A program made the translations under genes and the position numbers. Positions 1 to 10,916 of a DNA stretch of 64,000 nucleotides are shown piece after piece. The notes beneath the pieces were generated by a model. That model ran no database searches and was not told the origin of the DNA. It worked only from the letters and a program-made list of their open reading frames with translations. Positions within the stretch are counted from its first letter, which is position 1, and every line of letters begins with the position of its first letter. The DNA is from Glossina fuscipes (Eukaryota > Arthropoda > Insecta > Diptera > Glossinidae), in NCBI RefSeq assembly GCF_014805625.2, contig NW_023998415.1:50159839-50223838 (forward strand), given 5' to 3'.

Positions 1-189
1 ATGAGAACGAATATACGCTTATTCTCAAAGCGGCACAATACATGCAAGTGTTTTGGAAAATACGCGAACTGAATTTGTTTAATTTTGCAAGTTAGCCTAA
101 AAGTAGACCACCACAATTTTTTTTTTATTATCAAATTAAACAAAACAGTAGCTAAATTTTCTGCTACTTATAGAAAAAACATAATACTC

Positions 190-299
190 TATGCTATTTG
201 CAGAAAAACGTAATACTCTATGCTAATTTGGAAAGCCGTCGGCAAAGGTCCCCAATTTTTTCCAAATTCTCTGCTAATCAATAAAAAACATCTGTTCAA
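190..299 (+). repeat. Direct repeat, left copy
   Basis: This stretch recurs with a few substitutions at 1500-1611. Shared landmarks in the same order are GTAATACTCTATG, AAAGCCGTCGGCAAA, TTCCAAATTCTCTGCTAATC and a terminal CATCTGTT. A partial extra unit (CATAATACTCTATGCT) lies just upstream at about 178-195, so this copy looks locally duplicated. The two copies bracket the mariner element but are not its target duplication. Their origin (older transposon ends or segmental duplication) is not clear. Confidence 0.8.
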
Positions 300-528
300 A
301 TTCTACACAAACAAACAAACAAACAATTTGGCAATTTAACAACAAAAGCAACAGTAGTAATAAATAAAGCATATAAATAAATAAATCGTTTATAAAAAAA
401 TAAAGCATTTTGTGGCTTTTCTTTCCTATTTTAACTTTAAATCCATTATACAGTATAGGAAACAAAGAAAAACGGAAAGATTATTCTTGGATTAGACTTA
501 ATAAAACATACATAAACATATAAACATA
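300..528. other. AT-rich spacer, no gene seen
   Basis: Low-complexity AT-rich sequence with CAAA and AATA runs between the left direct repeat and the mariner. The open frame here encodes mostly leucine-rich low-complexity sequence and is not supported as a gene. Confidence 0.5.
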
Positions 529-1379
529 TTAGTATGGGGAAAAAGAAATCCATTATTTTTATATGAACTTCAGGACTTTATTTAACATGCTTCGGATTGT
601 CCGATTTGGGTCAAATATGCACCGTTTTGTTGTATGATTTGTTGCCATTTTAAAGGTAACTTCAAAATGCCTCTCTCATAGAAGTCCTGGTCTCTATTTG
701 CAAAAAACTCTAGTAGTCGATTTTCACAATCCTCCCTAGATTCCAATGTTTTATCATTAAAGAAATTTTGCAAGGGAAGAAAACGATGATAATCGCTTGG
801 TGCCAAGTCCGGACTGTATGGCGGGTGCATTAAAACTTCCCAACCAAGCTCCCGAAGTTTCTGGCGAGTCACTGTAGATGTGTGTGGCCTAGCGTTGTCC
901 TGGTGGAACACGACACCTCTCCTGTTGGCCAATTCTGGCCGTTTCTGGTCAATCGCTATCTTCAAACGGTTCAGTTGTTGACAGTGAAGATCAGAATTTA
1001 GCGTTTGGCCATATGGAAGCAACTCATAATAAATAATCCCCTTCCAGTCCCACCAAATGCGTAGCAAAACCTTCCTGGCCGTTTGAGGTGCTTCACCGCT
1101 CTTTGACCACGATCGTTTTCGCACAGGGTTATCGTATCCAGTCACCATCCAGTCATTGCAAAATGTACCGAATTTTCTCTTTGTTCACTTCCATTTTTAA
1201 CACGCTGTAATTCACAACTGAATGCACCAAACAAACAACAGCAAAAGAATTTTTTTTACTGCGAAATGTCACCTTTCCAACGAGCATAAATCTGAAATTG
1301 TTTGATCGATACTTTACGAGAAATCTATCAGTGCAGCCACCTACCGAAAAAATAATGGATTTCTTTTTCCCCAAACTAA
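529..1379 (-). mobile_element. mariner element, internally deleted
   Basis: A Tc1/mariner-superfamily DNA transposon. Its two ends are near-perfect inverted repeats of about 32 bp: TTAGTATGGGGAAAAAGAAA reads inward from 529, and TTAGTTTGGGGAAAAAGAAA reads inward from 1379 on the minus strand, with one mismatch over the 32 positions. It is flanked on both sides by a TA dinucleotide (527-528 and 1380-1381), the standard mariner target duplication. The element is 851 bp, against about 1.3 kb for a complete mariner, because the middle of the transposase is missing. Intact termini mean it could in principle be mobilised by a transposase supplied from elsewhere. Confidence 0.95.
582..1194 (-). pseudogene. 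mariner transposase remnant
   Basis: On the minus strand the reading frame starts at 1194 with MEVNKEKIRYILQ, a typical mariner N-terminus, then hits TGA at 1153-1155. From 1148 a different frame runs 188 residues to TGA near 582. It holds the C-terminal catalytic part: HQDNARPH with the second aspartate, then YSPDLAPSDYH with the third, 34 residues apart, which is the D34D signature of mariner. The helix-turn-helix DNA-binding region and the first catalytic aspartate, normally in a TGDE(K/S)W motif, are absent: VTG is followed directly by YDNP. The deletion also shifts the frame, so no functional transposase can be made. Confidence 0.93.
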
Positions 1380-1499
1380 TATTTCGTCATCAAAAAGAAG
1401 ATAAAACTAAAAAGAAATTCTAACAGGACGTATAAGCAATCTCAATTATTACATTAATATTACACCTAAAGGTAGGCAAGCAAAGTCAACGTTAAATTC

Positions 1500-1611
1500 T
1501 CTGCTCTTTGCAGAAAGAACGTAATACTCTATGTTAATTTGCAAAGCCGTCGGCAAAAGTCGCCAATTTCTTCCAAATTCTCTGCTAATCAATAAAAATC
1601 ATCTGTTGAAA
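1500..1611 (+). repeat. Direct repeat, right copy
   Basis: Second copy of the repeat at 190-299, same orientation, about 1.3 kb away. It differs by scattered substitutions, for example AAAAGTCGCC against AAAGGTCCCC. The mariner and unrelated spacer DNA lie between the two copies. Confidence 0.8.
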
Positions 1612-2193
1612 TAGTTAGGGCGCACATTAGATATAATATATAATATTAGTCTGAGAAAACGTATTGTGCGGTTTGTGTATAGGCTGATGGCTTATGGCGA
1701 GCTTTAATTTGGTGCCATATGAGAGTAATTAAATGAGCTAGCTTTAATTGTGGTTGGACAAATTTAAATGTCGTAAATTTGATATATTATTTATCTATGC
1801 AAGGATATAATCAGCTAAAAGTAGCCATCTATTGTCAACCACTTGCATTAACCTACTAATAGTAAAACAATAGATTGTTGAAATTGTGTTAGTTTGCAGT
1901 GCAGTGTAAAAGTCACGCACAGTGTGCTTGCAGTTTCAATATATTGATCTGAAATACTCTATTAAAACTTTTATTTACGGCAACGCTGGCAATAGCTTTG
2001 ACATATTCTAGTAAAGTGAAAAATTTCCCTTGTGCGGAAAAAGAGTTGTAAAAAGAAGCTAAAATAAACAATATCACACGCACACAACTGATAAAAATTA
2101 ATTAGAAAATTGTTAAAGATACCTAGAAACTGGCAACTTTGTAATTAATAATCATAAAAGATTTGCGTGAATAATTTAGGAAAAAAAGCAAAA
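1612..2193. other. Upstream region of Rac1
   Basis: Non-coding AT-rich DNA before the Rac1 start codon. It presumably holds the promoter and 5' UTR, but I see no convincing core promoter element or splice site to place the transcription start. The stretch just before the ATG is A-rich (AAAAAAGCAAAAATG), as is common for fly start contexts. Confidence 0.4.
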
Positions 2194-2772
2194 ATGCAAG
2201 CCATCAAGTGCGTTGTGGTGGGCGATGGTGCAGTCGGTAAGACCTGTCTACTAATCAGCTATACAACAAATGCCTTTCCGGGCGAATATATACCCACCGT
2301 GTTCGATAATTATTCGGCTAATGTTATGGTCGATGCAAAACCTATTAATTTAGGTTTGTGGGATACGGCCGGACAGGAGGATTATGATCGTTTACGCCCA
2401 CTGTCCTATCCACAAACTGACGTGTTTTTAATTTGTTTTTCTCTGGTCAATCCGGCATCTTTCGAAAACGTTCGAGCTAAATGGTATCCGGAGGTGCGCC
2501 ATCATTGTCCTAACACCCCAATAATATTGGTAGGTACCAAACTGGACTTAAGGGATGATAAAAACACTATTGAAAAATTACGCGACAAGAAATTGGCACC
2601 CATCACCTATCCTCAAGGATTGGCTATGGCCAAAGAAATTGGTGCCGTCAAGTACTTGGAGTGTTCAGCTTTAACGCAAAAAGGCCTGAAGACTGTATTT
2701 GATGAGGCTATACGTTCGGTGTTGTGTCCTGTATTGCAGCCCAAATCGAAACGCAAATGTACAATGCTATAA
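2194..2772 (+). CDS. Rac1: Rac1 small GTPase
   Basis: Rho-family GTPase that switches between GDP and GTP forms to control actin remodelling, cell migration and axon growth at the plasma membrane. The 192-residue product has the normal Rac length. Visible motifs are the P-loop GDGAVGKT (residues 10-17), switch I with YIPTVFDNY (about 32-40), DTAGQ (57-61), the TKLD guanine-specificity motif (about 115-118), the Rho insert helix ([10 protein letters not shown]) and ECSAL (about 157-161). The C-terminus is polybasic KSKRK plus the CAAX box CTML; a final leucine favours geranylgeranylation. I start at ATG 2194 (MQAIKC), the family start; the open frame extends 9 codons upstream but has no ATG there. 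The gene is intronless. The segments [10 protein letters not shown] and LQPKSKRK match Rac1 better than Rac2. Confidence 0.97.
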   Translation: MQAIKCVVVGDGAVGKTCLLISYTTNAFPGEYIPTVFDNYSANVMVDAKPINLGLWDTAGQEDYDRLRPLSYPQTDVFLICFSLVNPASFENVRAKWYPEVRHHCPNTPIILVGTKLDLRDDKNTIEKLRDKKLAPITYPQGLAMAKEIGAVKYLECSALTQKGLKTVFDEAIRSVLCPVLQPKSKRKCTML

Positions 2773-3535
2773 TTTTCTATGAAAGCTGGAAAATATTAAA
2801 TAGCCCAGATATAAAGAGAAGCGTCATCGATTGCATCAGCTATCCAACCACCAACGGACCATTCATTGACCCAGCCGTAAAATAATGTTGAACACGTACA
2901 ATTTTTAGACTATCCCCTTTTTATACAATCTAGTAATAGAACAACATAGTAGGAAAAAAGAAAGAAAATACCTAAAAATATGTATGTGTGGTCTTCCATT
3001 CCTTTTTAAAGTGGGACCAATGATATAATATCATCGGTCAACATGTTTTAACGTTGCTTCACAATAGCTCAAAATAAATTGCATTTCAAACATGGTTTAG
3101 CATACAGATGTTGAAAGTTTTTCGCTCTCAATTTACTTAATCTCTGCTTCCTACCTATTTGAAAGGGGCCGGGGAAGACAAGAAGTTAGCGCATGTTTAA
3201 TAGTGGTTTGGGCTGAAAACAACATCAAAAATATTCTATGTAACTAAAAAAGGAAGCGCTTCTTTTTTTATTATGGTAAATAAATTTTTGTTTTAAATTC
3301 AAAGTGAACATTTATGTCTAATATTTCTTTATTAAAAAATTGTTTATTTAAATGTGCATTAATTTAAAAGTTTTTTCCTTGCAAAACTACTACATACTGA
3401 AAAAAATGAAGCAGTAAAGCATTCATAAATACGTGGTTTTTACAACTGGCTTTGTGCGTTAGTTACTCTTTATGGTTTTTTTTTCTCTACGTAATATTTT
3501 TAGATCATGTACTAAATTCAATACTAGTAGAAGTA
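2773..3535. other. Rac1 3' UTR and downstream DNA
   Basis: AT-rich, no coding signal. Possible polyadenylation signals (AATAAA within CAAAATAAATTG near 3072 and GTAAATAAAT near 3278) fit the Rac1 3' end. Nothing else is recognised. Confidence 0.4.
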
Positions 3536-3697
3536 ATGGAAAAAGTCAGAAAACAGAAGAATATATTAACGCATATAAAAAGACGAAGTCGTAAAAATTT
3601 AAACTATGTTAAGTGGTTACGCCAAGAAATTAAAGTGTGTATTGAGAAACATGGAGCAGAACGGCTTAAAAAAATTGCTGGTTATAGATTTTTTTAA
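3536..3697 (+). CDS. Small basic ORF, hypothetical
   Basis: An ATG-started frame of 53 residues (MEKVRKQKNI ... IAGYRFF), rich in Lys and Arg, with a predicted amphipathic stretch (WLRQEIKVCIEKHGAERLKK). The open frame continues upstream to about 3452, and a TTTTTAG sequence at 3509-3513 could be a splice acceptor, so it might be a terminal exon. I do not recognise the family and found no partner exon. It may be a chance frame. Confidence 0.18.
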   Translation: MEKVRKQKNILTHIKRRSRKNLNYVKWLRQEIKVCIEKHGAERLKKIAGYRFF

Positions 3698-6600
3698 ATG
3701 TATTGTTCACATAAAGCGAGCACACACATGCAGAAAATGAAACACACAACGTAATAGTTTTAATGGTGTTAATTACATACTCCTACTCATCGAATTTCCT
3801 TTTTCAATGGTTAATACAAGATTTAATTGATCTAAACCTAACAGATGTACTTCTAAAATAACAAAGATAATAGTAATAAAAGAAAAAAAAGAAATATACA
3901 CGAATAACCACACAATACTAAATAATGGCAAAGTTTCTAATTTTTTTTCTTGAAAAGTTTTATGAGTCCGCCGATAGTCACTCATAAACACATAAAACTT
4001 TAAAACTCATAGCGGGAAAAAATTTTATATATAAGACCTGGGCATCACTGGCCGTTTAGTATATCTGCCTTGGTCGATTTCAAAGGTAGAAAACGAAACC
4101 GAAATAAACCTACTAATTAATAATTCTATACTTATTATTAAATGTTTGTGTATGTACTAAAAAAAGAAAGTAACATTCTAAGAAAAAAAGAATATGAAAT
4201 AAAAATTGTAATACTTGCAAATTATTTTTTTTTTTTGGTATGTTGAACAGAGATGGACTAAGCCAATAGATACTTGCAAATTAAGATCATTTTTAAACTC
4301 AAATAATATGACAACCCAGGCGAGTGCTGTTTTTCATTGTGCTTACCATTTGGGGTTGTTTTAAAAACGCAATTGCCTCAATCGTCATAAACAAGCTTGA
4401 ATCGCTATATTTGTTATGAAATGATAATTTTATTCGCCTCAAATTTGGCATACAAATTTGGTTTATAAACCTTTACACCGCTGAAATTGATTTTTTGTAG
4501 CCTTTTAGTCGGTGCAGGTGCCGTTTCACTTCACATTTTTGAGAGATTGACATGGAAAGCAATCAACAATTTATTACTGAAAGTTATGGCAAAGTAGTTG
4601 ATTACAAAACTGATCCTATTATTTGAAGCGAACCTAGCACTAGTGCCAGAATGCTTTTTCTTAGCTAATACACCAATGTACCCGTCATATGATTTTATCA
4701 TCCATTAGCAAGTAACTTTTTTGGATCAAATTCAGGTTTTAATGATAGGTAAAGGTGCAGAGGAGGCATGAAAAATCCGGAGAGGAGGTAAAGAAACTCT
4801 CGTCATGCAAAATATTCCCACACAATTGCCCAACTAAATCGACAGCGAAAAAACATTTGCATTAGATGCCCCAAATAGTAAATATAAAAAATATTTCTTC
4901 TCTACGATTTAATTATTGTACATAATATATAGTTTAATCTACTTTCAGCTTTTTACGAGCAGAAAATCGTAACATTAAACATTGCTTAGGATATGAACTC
5001 TTTTAGCTAGTTGGGTATCAAGTTGCGTAAACAATTGGCTACAAGTATTGAACTTGGATTGGCACACAAAGAATTGGGAGTTCATTATAATTCCTCGGGA
5101 AACGATCTTTTCAAGTTTATTAAATTCATTTGGTCATTTTAATCGTTATCTATTTAACGTTGCAAACGTTTTGACAAAACTTTAATGATTTTGGCGGATT
5201 TTGGCTTGTTACTTATTACGTATTATTTATTGCTTATTCCTTATTATTTTTCACTTATTACTTATTATTTACTATTAATTATTATTATTGACTTACTATT
5301 TACCTACTTATTACTCATTACTTTTTACTTCTCCATTATTTATTATTATTACGTTCACATATACATGAAAATGCTTATGATTTATGACGCCAGATTACGA
5401 CTGATTTTTATTTATTGGTTCTGGCTAATTTTGACTTATTTATTTACTTTTAATCTTCGGATATGTCGATGAGTATGCTTCCATGTACACATATCCAGCA
5501 AAAATTCATTCTGAAAGACAACTAGCTCATTACAAAAATACAAAAACATAACATGTTACATGACTTGACATTTCGCTGGCAACATTCACTAGAAAGTAAA
5601 TTAACGCATCCACGTAAACACGTGCCAGGAAAGAAAAATTTATTACATTGCCAAGGTAGAAATACTTGTGTACATGGTATTGTAAATGATTTATGGAAAT
5701 TATTGGAGATATTATCGAAGGACCATGGCCCACATAAAATCAACTTTTGAATTGTTTTAAATTTGTCTATCAGTTCTGTTTTTTTGTATTTTGATGAAAG
5801 CTGGCGCACCGTGCCCAAGGGTGGATTTTATTGGAAATAATTCAAATCGTACCGCTTTTTCAATCACTTCCCATCTAATGCCCCATTTTGAAAAGTCATT
5901 ACGTGAATATGGGCACATATCTACGGTGGACCGTGGCTCACTGTAGTGTTTTTATTTATTTTTGAAATGTAAAGGTTTTTTACGAAATTGGTCGCATTTT
6001 TATAAGAGCTACAAAAAGAAAAGTGTCTCTTTTGCATAAATTTTTAATTGGATTTCAATTCAATTTAAATTCAACCACTATAAGGATATGCAAAAATAGT
6101 TCTATATTACAAACATATATTTCTACAAGTTTTCGTTAAAAGTAGAGAGCATCTTTTTACTTCGTTTATTAATAACTACCTCCTCGTTTACTTTTTTTAA
6201 ACAAACATATAAATTAATGAAACTCCAACCTCTTACCTAGGCATTGCTGCAAAATGAAAAGGATTTATAAATTTCCAGTGATTTAAATTACATTAAAATT
6301 TCTGTTGAAGAGACGTTTAAGTCTAATTATTGTCAGAATTACTCGACGAAAATTCTTACATTAAATTTTTTCGAAATAGGGGAGACTTTGATTTACAAGA
6401 TCAGACGGAATTATTCCACGAGAAAATGATCAATTTGTAAAAAAAATTGCCTCAACAAAAAGGAAAATTAATTTGATTGAAAATTCGGTGTAGAATTTTA
6501 AATACTGCTAATATAAGAACTTTGACGTGTAAGCATAGCGACAAAGAAGAATTCAACATCCATAATTCAATATATTGTTTATTGTTGTTTACTAAACAAA

Positions 6601-7184
6601 AATACCGTTCCAATACTGTCAAATATACCAAATATACCAAAAAAAAAGAGGTATCGTTCAGTACTACACATAATATACCGGTCATTCACTATAGTAAGAA
6701 TAAATTTACTTAAAATTTCATAGAAATTCTTAAAAAAATAAAAGGCACCCAGTTATTGCTTTTTTCCTAATTGAATTGGAAAAGCATACGAGATCTAAAC
6801 TACTTTTAGTAAACAGGCCATAACACAATACCATTTTGTGAGAAAATGATAATGTAATTGATATAACACAAATCAGCGCTGACACCAACCACCTTTCCTA
6901 TATATAAGAAAATATTTGTGCAGTTTATTGAATCTCGGCCAGTATTAAAAGACGTATCGTCGAAATAATTTTGGAAATCCAACTGTTGTATTAGCCATCG
7001 CTAATTTAATTACAAGTAAGTTCTTTCCAAAAAAATAAGCTATTCCTTCTGATTATTTAAGAATATTTTCTCCAGACATAGTTGAGTGCCAGGTACAAAT
7101 ATATTTATCAACTACTATTTATTCCTTCCCACGCAGCAAACAACAGAATTAGTAAACCTGCTGAAAATTTCATGGATTTAGACC
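3698..7184. other. Gene-poor AT-rich intergenic DNA
   Basis: No gene is supported here. It contains A- and T-homopolymers, a TTATTACT low-complexity block at 5207-5355 and several short open frames on both strands around 5520-5820 that overlap each other and resemble no family I know. The 14-nt string GGACTAAGCCAATA near 4255 recurs near 10221, each time about 15 nt after a TTG-rich segment; this hints at a shared dispersed repeat. Confidence 0.4.
5207..5355 (+). repeat. TTATTACTTATT low-complexity block
   Basis: Imperfect tandem TTATTACTTATT/TTATTGCTTATT units. The open frame it creates encodes a Tyr/Leu/Ile-rich string typical of low-complexity DNA, not a protein. Confidence 0.7.
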
Positions 7185-7187
7185 CTC

Positions 7188-7640
7188 CGCGAAGAAGAGA
7201 TAATTGCTTACCTCATGTTCGTAGAGAGAGTTGAGGAACTTACATTGTCTTATGGAACTAATCCTTGAGGATTGCTAAGCACCACGCCCGAAGTATTGAA
7301 AGACAAAGCTCTGACTTGGTATCGACACAACCGCAATCGATGCACCTCTTGCGACGCCATTAAAGCAGGTCTGCTAAAGTTTTTCTGCCTACCTTATTAT
7401 CTAGAGAGATTGGATGATGAAATACGTAATCTAGTCCAACGAGCCAACAAAACTTTCAAAGATTACGCCATGGCCTTGCAGCACCTAATGCGGCACAGTA
7501 AGACGGACGAAAAGGGAAAATTAGAATCAACCTTCCGGAACGCACTCCCCGATTACATGTAGTACATCAAACGACGGGATTTTAATTTGCTGGGAGAACT
7601 TTTGGAACTAGTAGACGATCTCGAGAGTATACCTGCAACA
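7188..7640 (+). pseudogene. Gypsy gag remnant
   Basis: Capsid-type gag region. Recognisable pieces are DKALTWYRHNRN, the YLERLDDEIRNLVQ segment and FKDYAMALQHLMRHS, then NALPDYM followed by a TAG at 7560 that interrupts the frame. The next frame continues with YIKRRDFNLLGELLELVDDLES. An earlier in-frame stop lies near 7266. This order and wording matches Ty3/Gypsy gag of insects. It is non-functional as it stands. Confidence 0.8.
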
Positions 7641-9260
7641 AATTCTAGTACATCTCATCGTGAACAACATCAGACGATAAACACGAGAAATTATACTGCA
7701 GCCAATATACACCCCTCTATTCAATGTCCAGCATTAACTTGCAATAACTATAAACTCACGATTACCACTGTTATAGAAGAAGAAATAACTATTGCAACAA
7801 TCGACAAAGGCACTCCCAGCTGTTTTCTCAGCCAACAATTCGGCGTATTGCTTAATTCACCGTTTGACGAACTAACCGACGGAATACCAGTTACTTTCAC
7901 CAACGGGTCAACAGTTCAAGTGAAAACAGCCACACAATGTCAAGTACAAATTGGTAATCAGACCGAAAGGGTTACATTTTTAGTAATGCAATATGCATCG
8001 GTCTATTTACAACTTACGAAACTTTGGATAACCCGTTTGTGTATTGCTTGATAGTCAACCACCCTACATCACAGGATCGCTTCCAACTAGAAGATTAGCC
8101 AGATGGGCTCTAGAATTATAGCAGCATCATCATACCGTAAAGGCAAATGGAATAAAGTAGCTGATGTGTTATCCGACAGCCCGTGCAGACTTGTCAAATA
8201 GCGAAGAATGAACCAACCAGCACCGAAGAATGCCACTAGATAAAAAGAAAATTACAAAAAATACGTAAACGTCCTGAAGAGTTCCCCGAATATTCATTTA
8301 CAAATGCTCAAGTAAATCGATACTTTCCACAACATTTCAATGACGAGGAAGCTCTGTATTCCTATTCACATCCGAAATCGTGTATTAGAGTAGAACTACG
8401 ATCGTCCAACCGCAGACTGTCTCGGTCTACTAGTACTTTTCGACACTTTCAGTAAATGGGTTGAACTAATCCCATTGCGTATGGCATTCGTCGAAAACTT
8501 AACCAAAGCTTTTAAAGAACGCATTTTATCCGGATTCGAGGCTCTAAAAATTCTAGTGACTGATAAGGGAACACAATTCACTAGTCGAATATTCCATCGA
8601 TATTAGAAGGGGATACAGGGGGTTCAACAGTTCACAGCACTTATATGTCCCAAGAGAGAGTGACCCGTACAATTAAAACTATGATAGCGCTACTTCTTGA
8701 AAAACTATATATTACTTAGGACAAATATTGGCTAGAGGTTATGTTAACCATTAATATTATTCTATCCGAATCTACCTGCATACTTAGTTCAAAGAAGGGA
8801 GTCAAACCTGCCTTACATATTACACAATGGAGTAACGCCTGGCACCGTCATACCACCGATGAAATTGTGAGCAAACTCCGTGAAGCATGGGAGATTGCTC
8901 TCGACAGCATTAACTTGGCGTCTTACAGCCAGAGACGTTGTTATAATCTCCGCAGAAGGCCTTGAAGGCCTACAGTAAACGATTTACTCCTCGTCAGGAG
9001 TCATACCTTATTCAACGTTGCTGAAAGCTATGATGGAAAACTTCCCCCTAAGTATGATGGACCATACAAGGTCGAGATGTTTTTCTCACCTAACATAGCT
9101 CAGCTAACAAGATACGACGGCGGAGGCAAACGGAAGACCCATTTCAGCGAGTTGCGCTCGTTTACCCTGCCCACCGCTGATGATAACGATTGCTTAACAA
9201 TGATTCCATTCTCTATCTACAGGCTGCTGTCACCAAATGCAGAGATGACGGTGTCTCAAT
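7641..9260 (+). pseudogene. Gypsy pol remnant (protease, RNase H, integrase)
   Basis: Protease-like sequence lies at about 7780-8000 (ATIDKGTPSCFLS, where a D(T/S)GA active site is expected, so the motif is degenerate). RNase H end at about 8085-8190: LARWALELQ and KWNKVADVLS in shifted frames. Integrase zinc-finger lead-in at about 8265-8340 (RPEEFPEYSF). Integrase core at about 8430-8600: FDTFSKWVELIPLR with the first catalytic aspartate region, and LVTDKGTQFTS with the second. C-terminal integrase at about 8940-9170: PTVNDLLLV, PPKYDGPYKV, LSPNIAQL-like and HFSELRSF. Multiple stops and frameshifts are present. The missing reverse transcriptase shows that it is a deletion relic. Confidence 0.82.
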
Positions 9261-9265
9261 CATGG

Positions 9266-10916
9266 TGAGAAAAGCTATACCATTCGTATATATTCATTCC
9301 TATGTGAACAAAATGTACGAATAGTGTAATTAGTTTATTTAGATATGTGGAGCTACAGAAAGATGTAGAAAGATGTAGCAAGAAAGGCAAAAAATAGCAC
9401 CGTACCCGCACTGTAAATGAACTCTGCGTTGAAGGTAACTCTCGACATTTTTGGAATTTCATTATGAATCATTGCATAACAAGACGTGCAGCTACATCTT
9501 TTCCTATCTGAAAATAATTAAAAATTGTGTCGACCTCCAAAAAAAATTCTATATTTGCTAACAACCCGTTTGTTTTTCGTGCTTTCTCTTTTGTTACCCC
9601 GACAATATTACCCCTTTCTTATCCAACAACTTCTCAGGGACTCGAAAAAGAAACAGTCTGCTGCTCGTTGCGACGGCATCAAATACGACATGGTTACAGC
9701 CCTTTCTGTTCAAAATTGACTAGCCTTGCTTTAGGCCAATAACTTCTCATGCACAAAAAACACCTTTCCGGATGAGGGAAGGCGCATAGAGATATCCCTG
9801 ATACTGAAGCCTGGCTTAGCTATTCAAAAATCAGCTATGTAAAATCAACAATTTGATGTTCAAAGAGAGACCCGCTGCTTTACTTACTGTAATGTCACCT
9901 TGTCCTGGTTACTGAGGTTGAATTGCACTTATGGGCGCCATTTATAAATGTTTTAGTTAGTGAGTCAAATAAATACAAATCTTCATCGCTTTCGATGACC
10001 TCCTCTAAGTTTGTCAGCTCGGCAATTCCCTTGTCTCGTATTTTTTCTGTACTTTACTACTCACGATTCATTGGAATTTGAGGTAAGTCCATGCCGCATA
10101 ACACGTATAAGTATTCACGCCCTTTCGCAACAATGTATTACTTGCACCTTTCAATTTTTTTGTTGGAAGTGTTTAGTATTTGACTTTATTTCATTTTTGT
10201 TTTTTAGGTTGTTGAGTGGAAATGGACTAAGCCAATAAATTTGAAGGACTTTATTTCATTTTATCAAAAATTTAATACAATTTCGCTTTTATTTACGTTT
10301 GTATGATCTTGTTGTTAACTGTATCACTGTAATCAACCAAATGTCAAGTTTTCCCCTTGTTTGCCCATTATTTTTCGCAATAAATGCCAAATGACCAAAT
10401 CCATACATAACTCATAACCAAAGGGCCTTCATAGTACGTCGTCACAATTAAGAGCTAGTTCACTAAAGGGCAGCATGAAGCAAACTTATCAAAAAAACAA
10501 AAACATAAGCTGACTGTTGGATATGTAAACATCCCCCTGTTGAACATATCGTACTATCACGTTTTTCTCTCTTGCTCCCTTTTATAGCCTTTGTTTATAC
10601 CGGAAACCGTGATCTTCCATCTTATATATAGCAATTGTTTCTGTAATCTTCAAATTCTTCAACCTGTATATATGAACATCTCTTGCAATATTTAACAAAA
10701 AAAGAAAAACTCCCTACATACAAACCAAATTAAAGGAAACAGATTATTTCAAAAATAATCAAGAAAATTATTAAGAGGTTAATACAAATTGTAAAATGAT
10801 GATAGCATTAACATAACTCCTAATTAGTTATTAAAATTGAACATGTCCGTAGTAATAAACAATGCATGTTTGTATTTGTTTACGAAATTCTCTAACAAAA
10901 AATACACAACTTTAGC
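9266..10916. other. Intergenic DNA downstream of Gypsy relic
   Basis: No gene supported. This stretch may include the former 3' LTR of the relic (the segment around 9890-10010 is less AT-rich than its surroundings), but I found no matching 5' copy. The right end is the likely 3' UTR of RnrL, which is transcribed toward lower coordinates. Confidence 0.35.

Larger units (their letters stand above)
7185..9265 (+). mobile_element. Degenerate Ty3/Gypsy LTR retrotransposon
   Basis: A decayed Ty3/Gypsy-type element: gag, protease, a remnant of RNase H and integrase follow in the expected order on the plus strand. Most of the reverse transcriptase is missing between about 8040 and 8085, and there are many stops and frameshifts. 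I could not identify paired LTRs around it; the true ends are therefore uncertain and the limits given are those of recognisable coding similarity. Confidence 0.85.

Noticed and set aside
5520..5820. Overlapping frames on both strands
   Set aside because: Two minus-strand frames and one plus-strand frame overlap, and none resembles a known protein; one may be a relic but I cannot say which.
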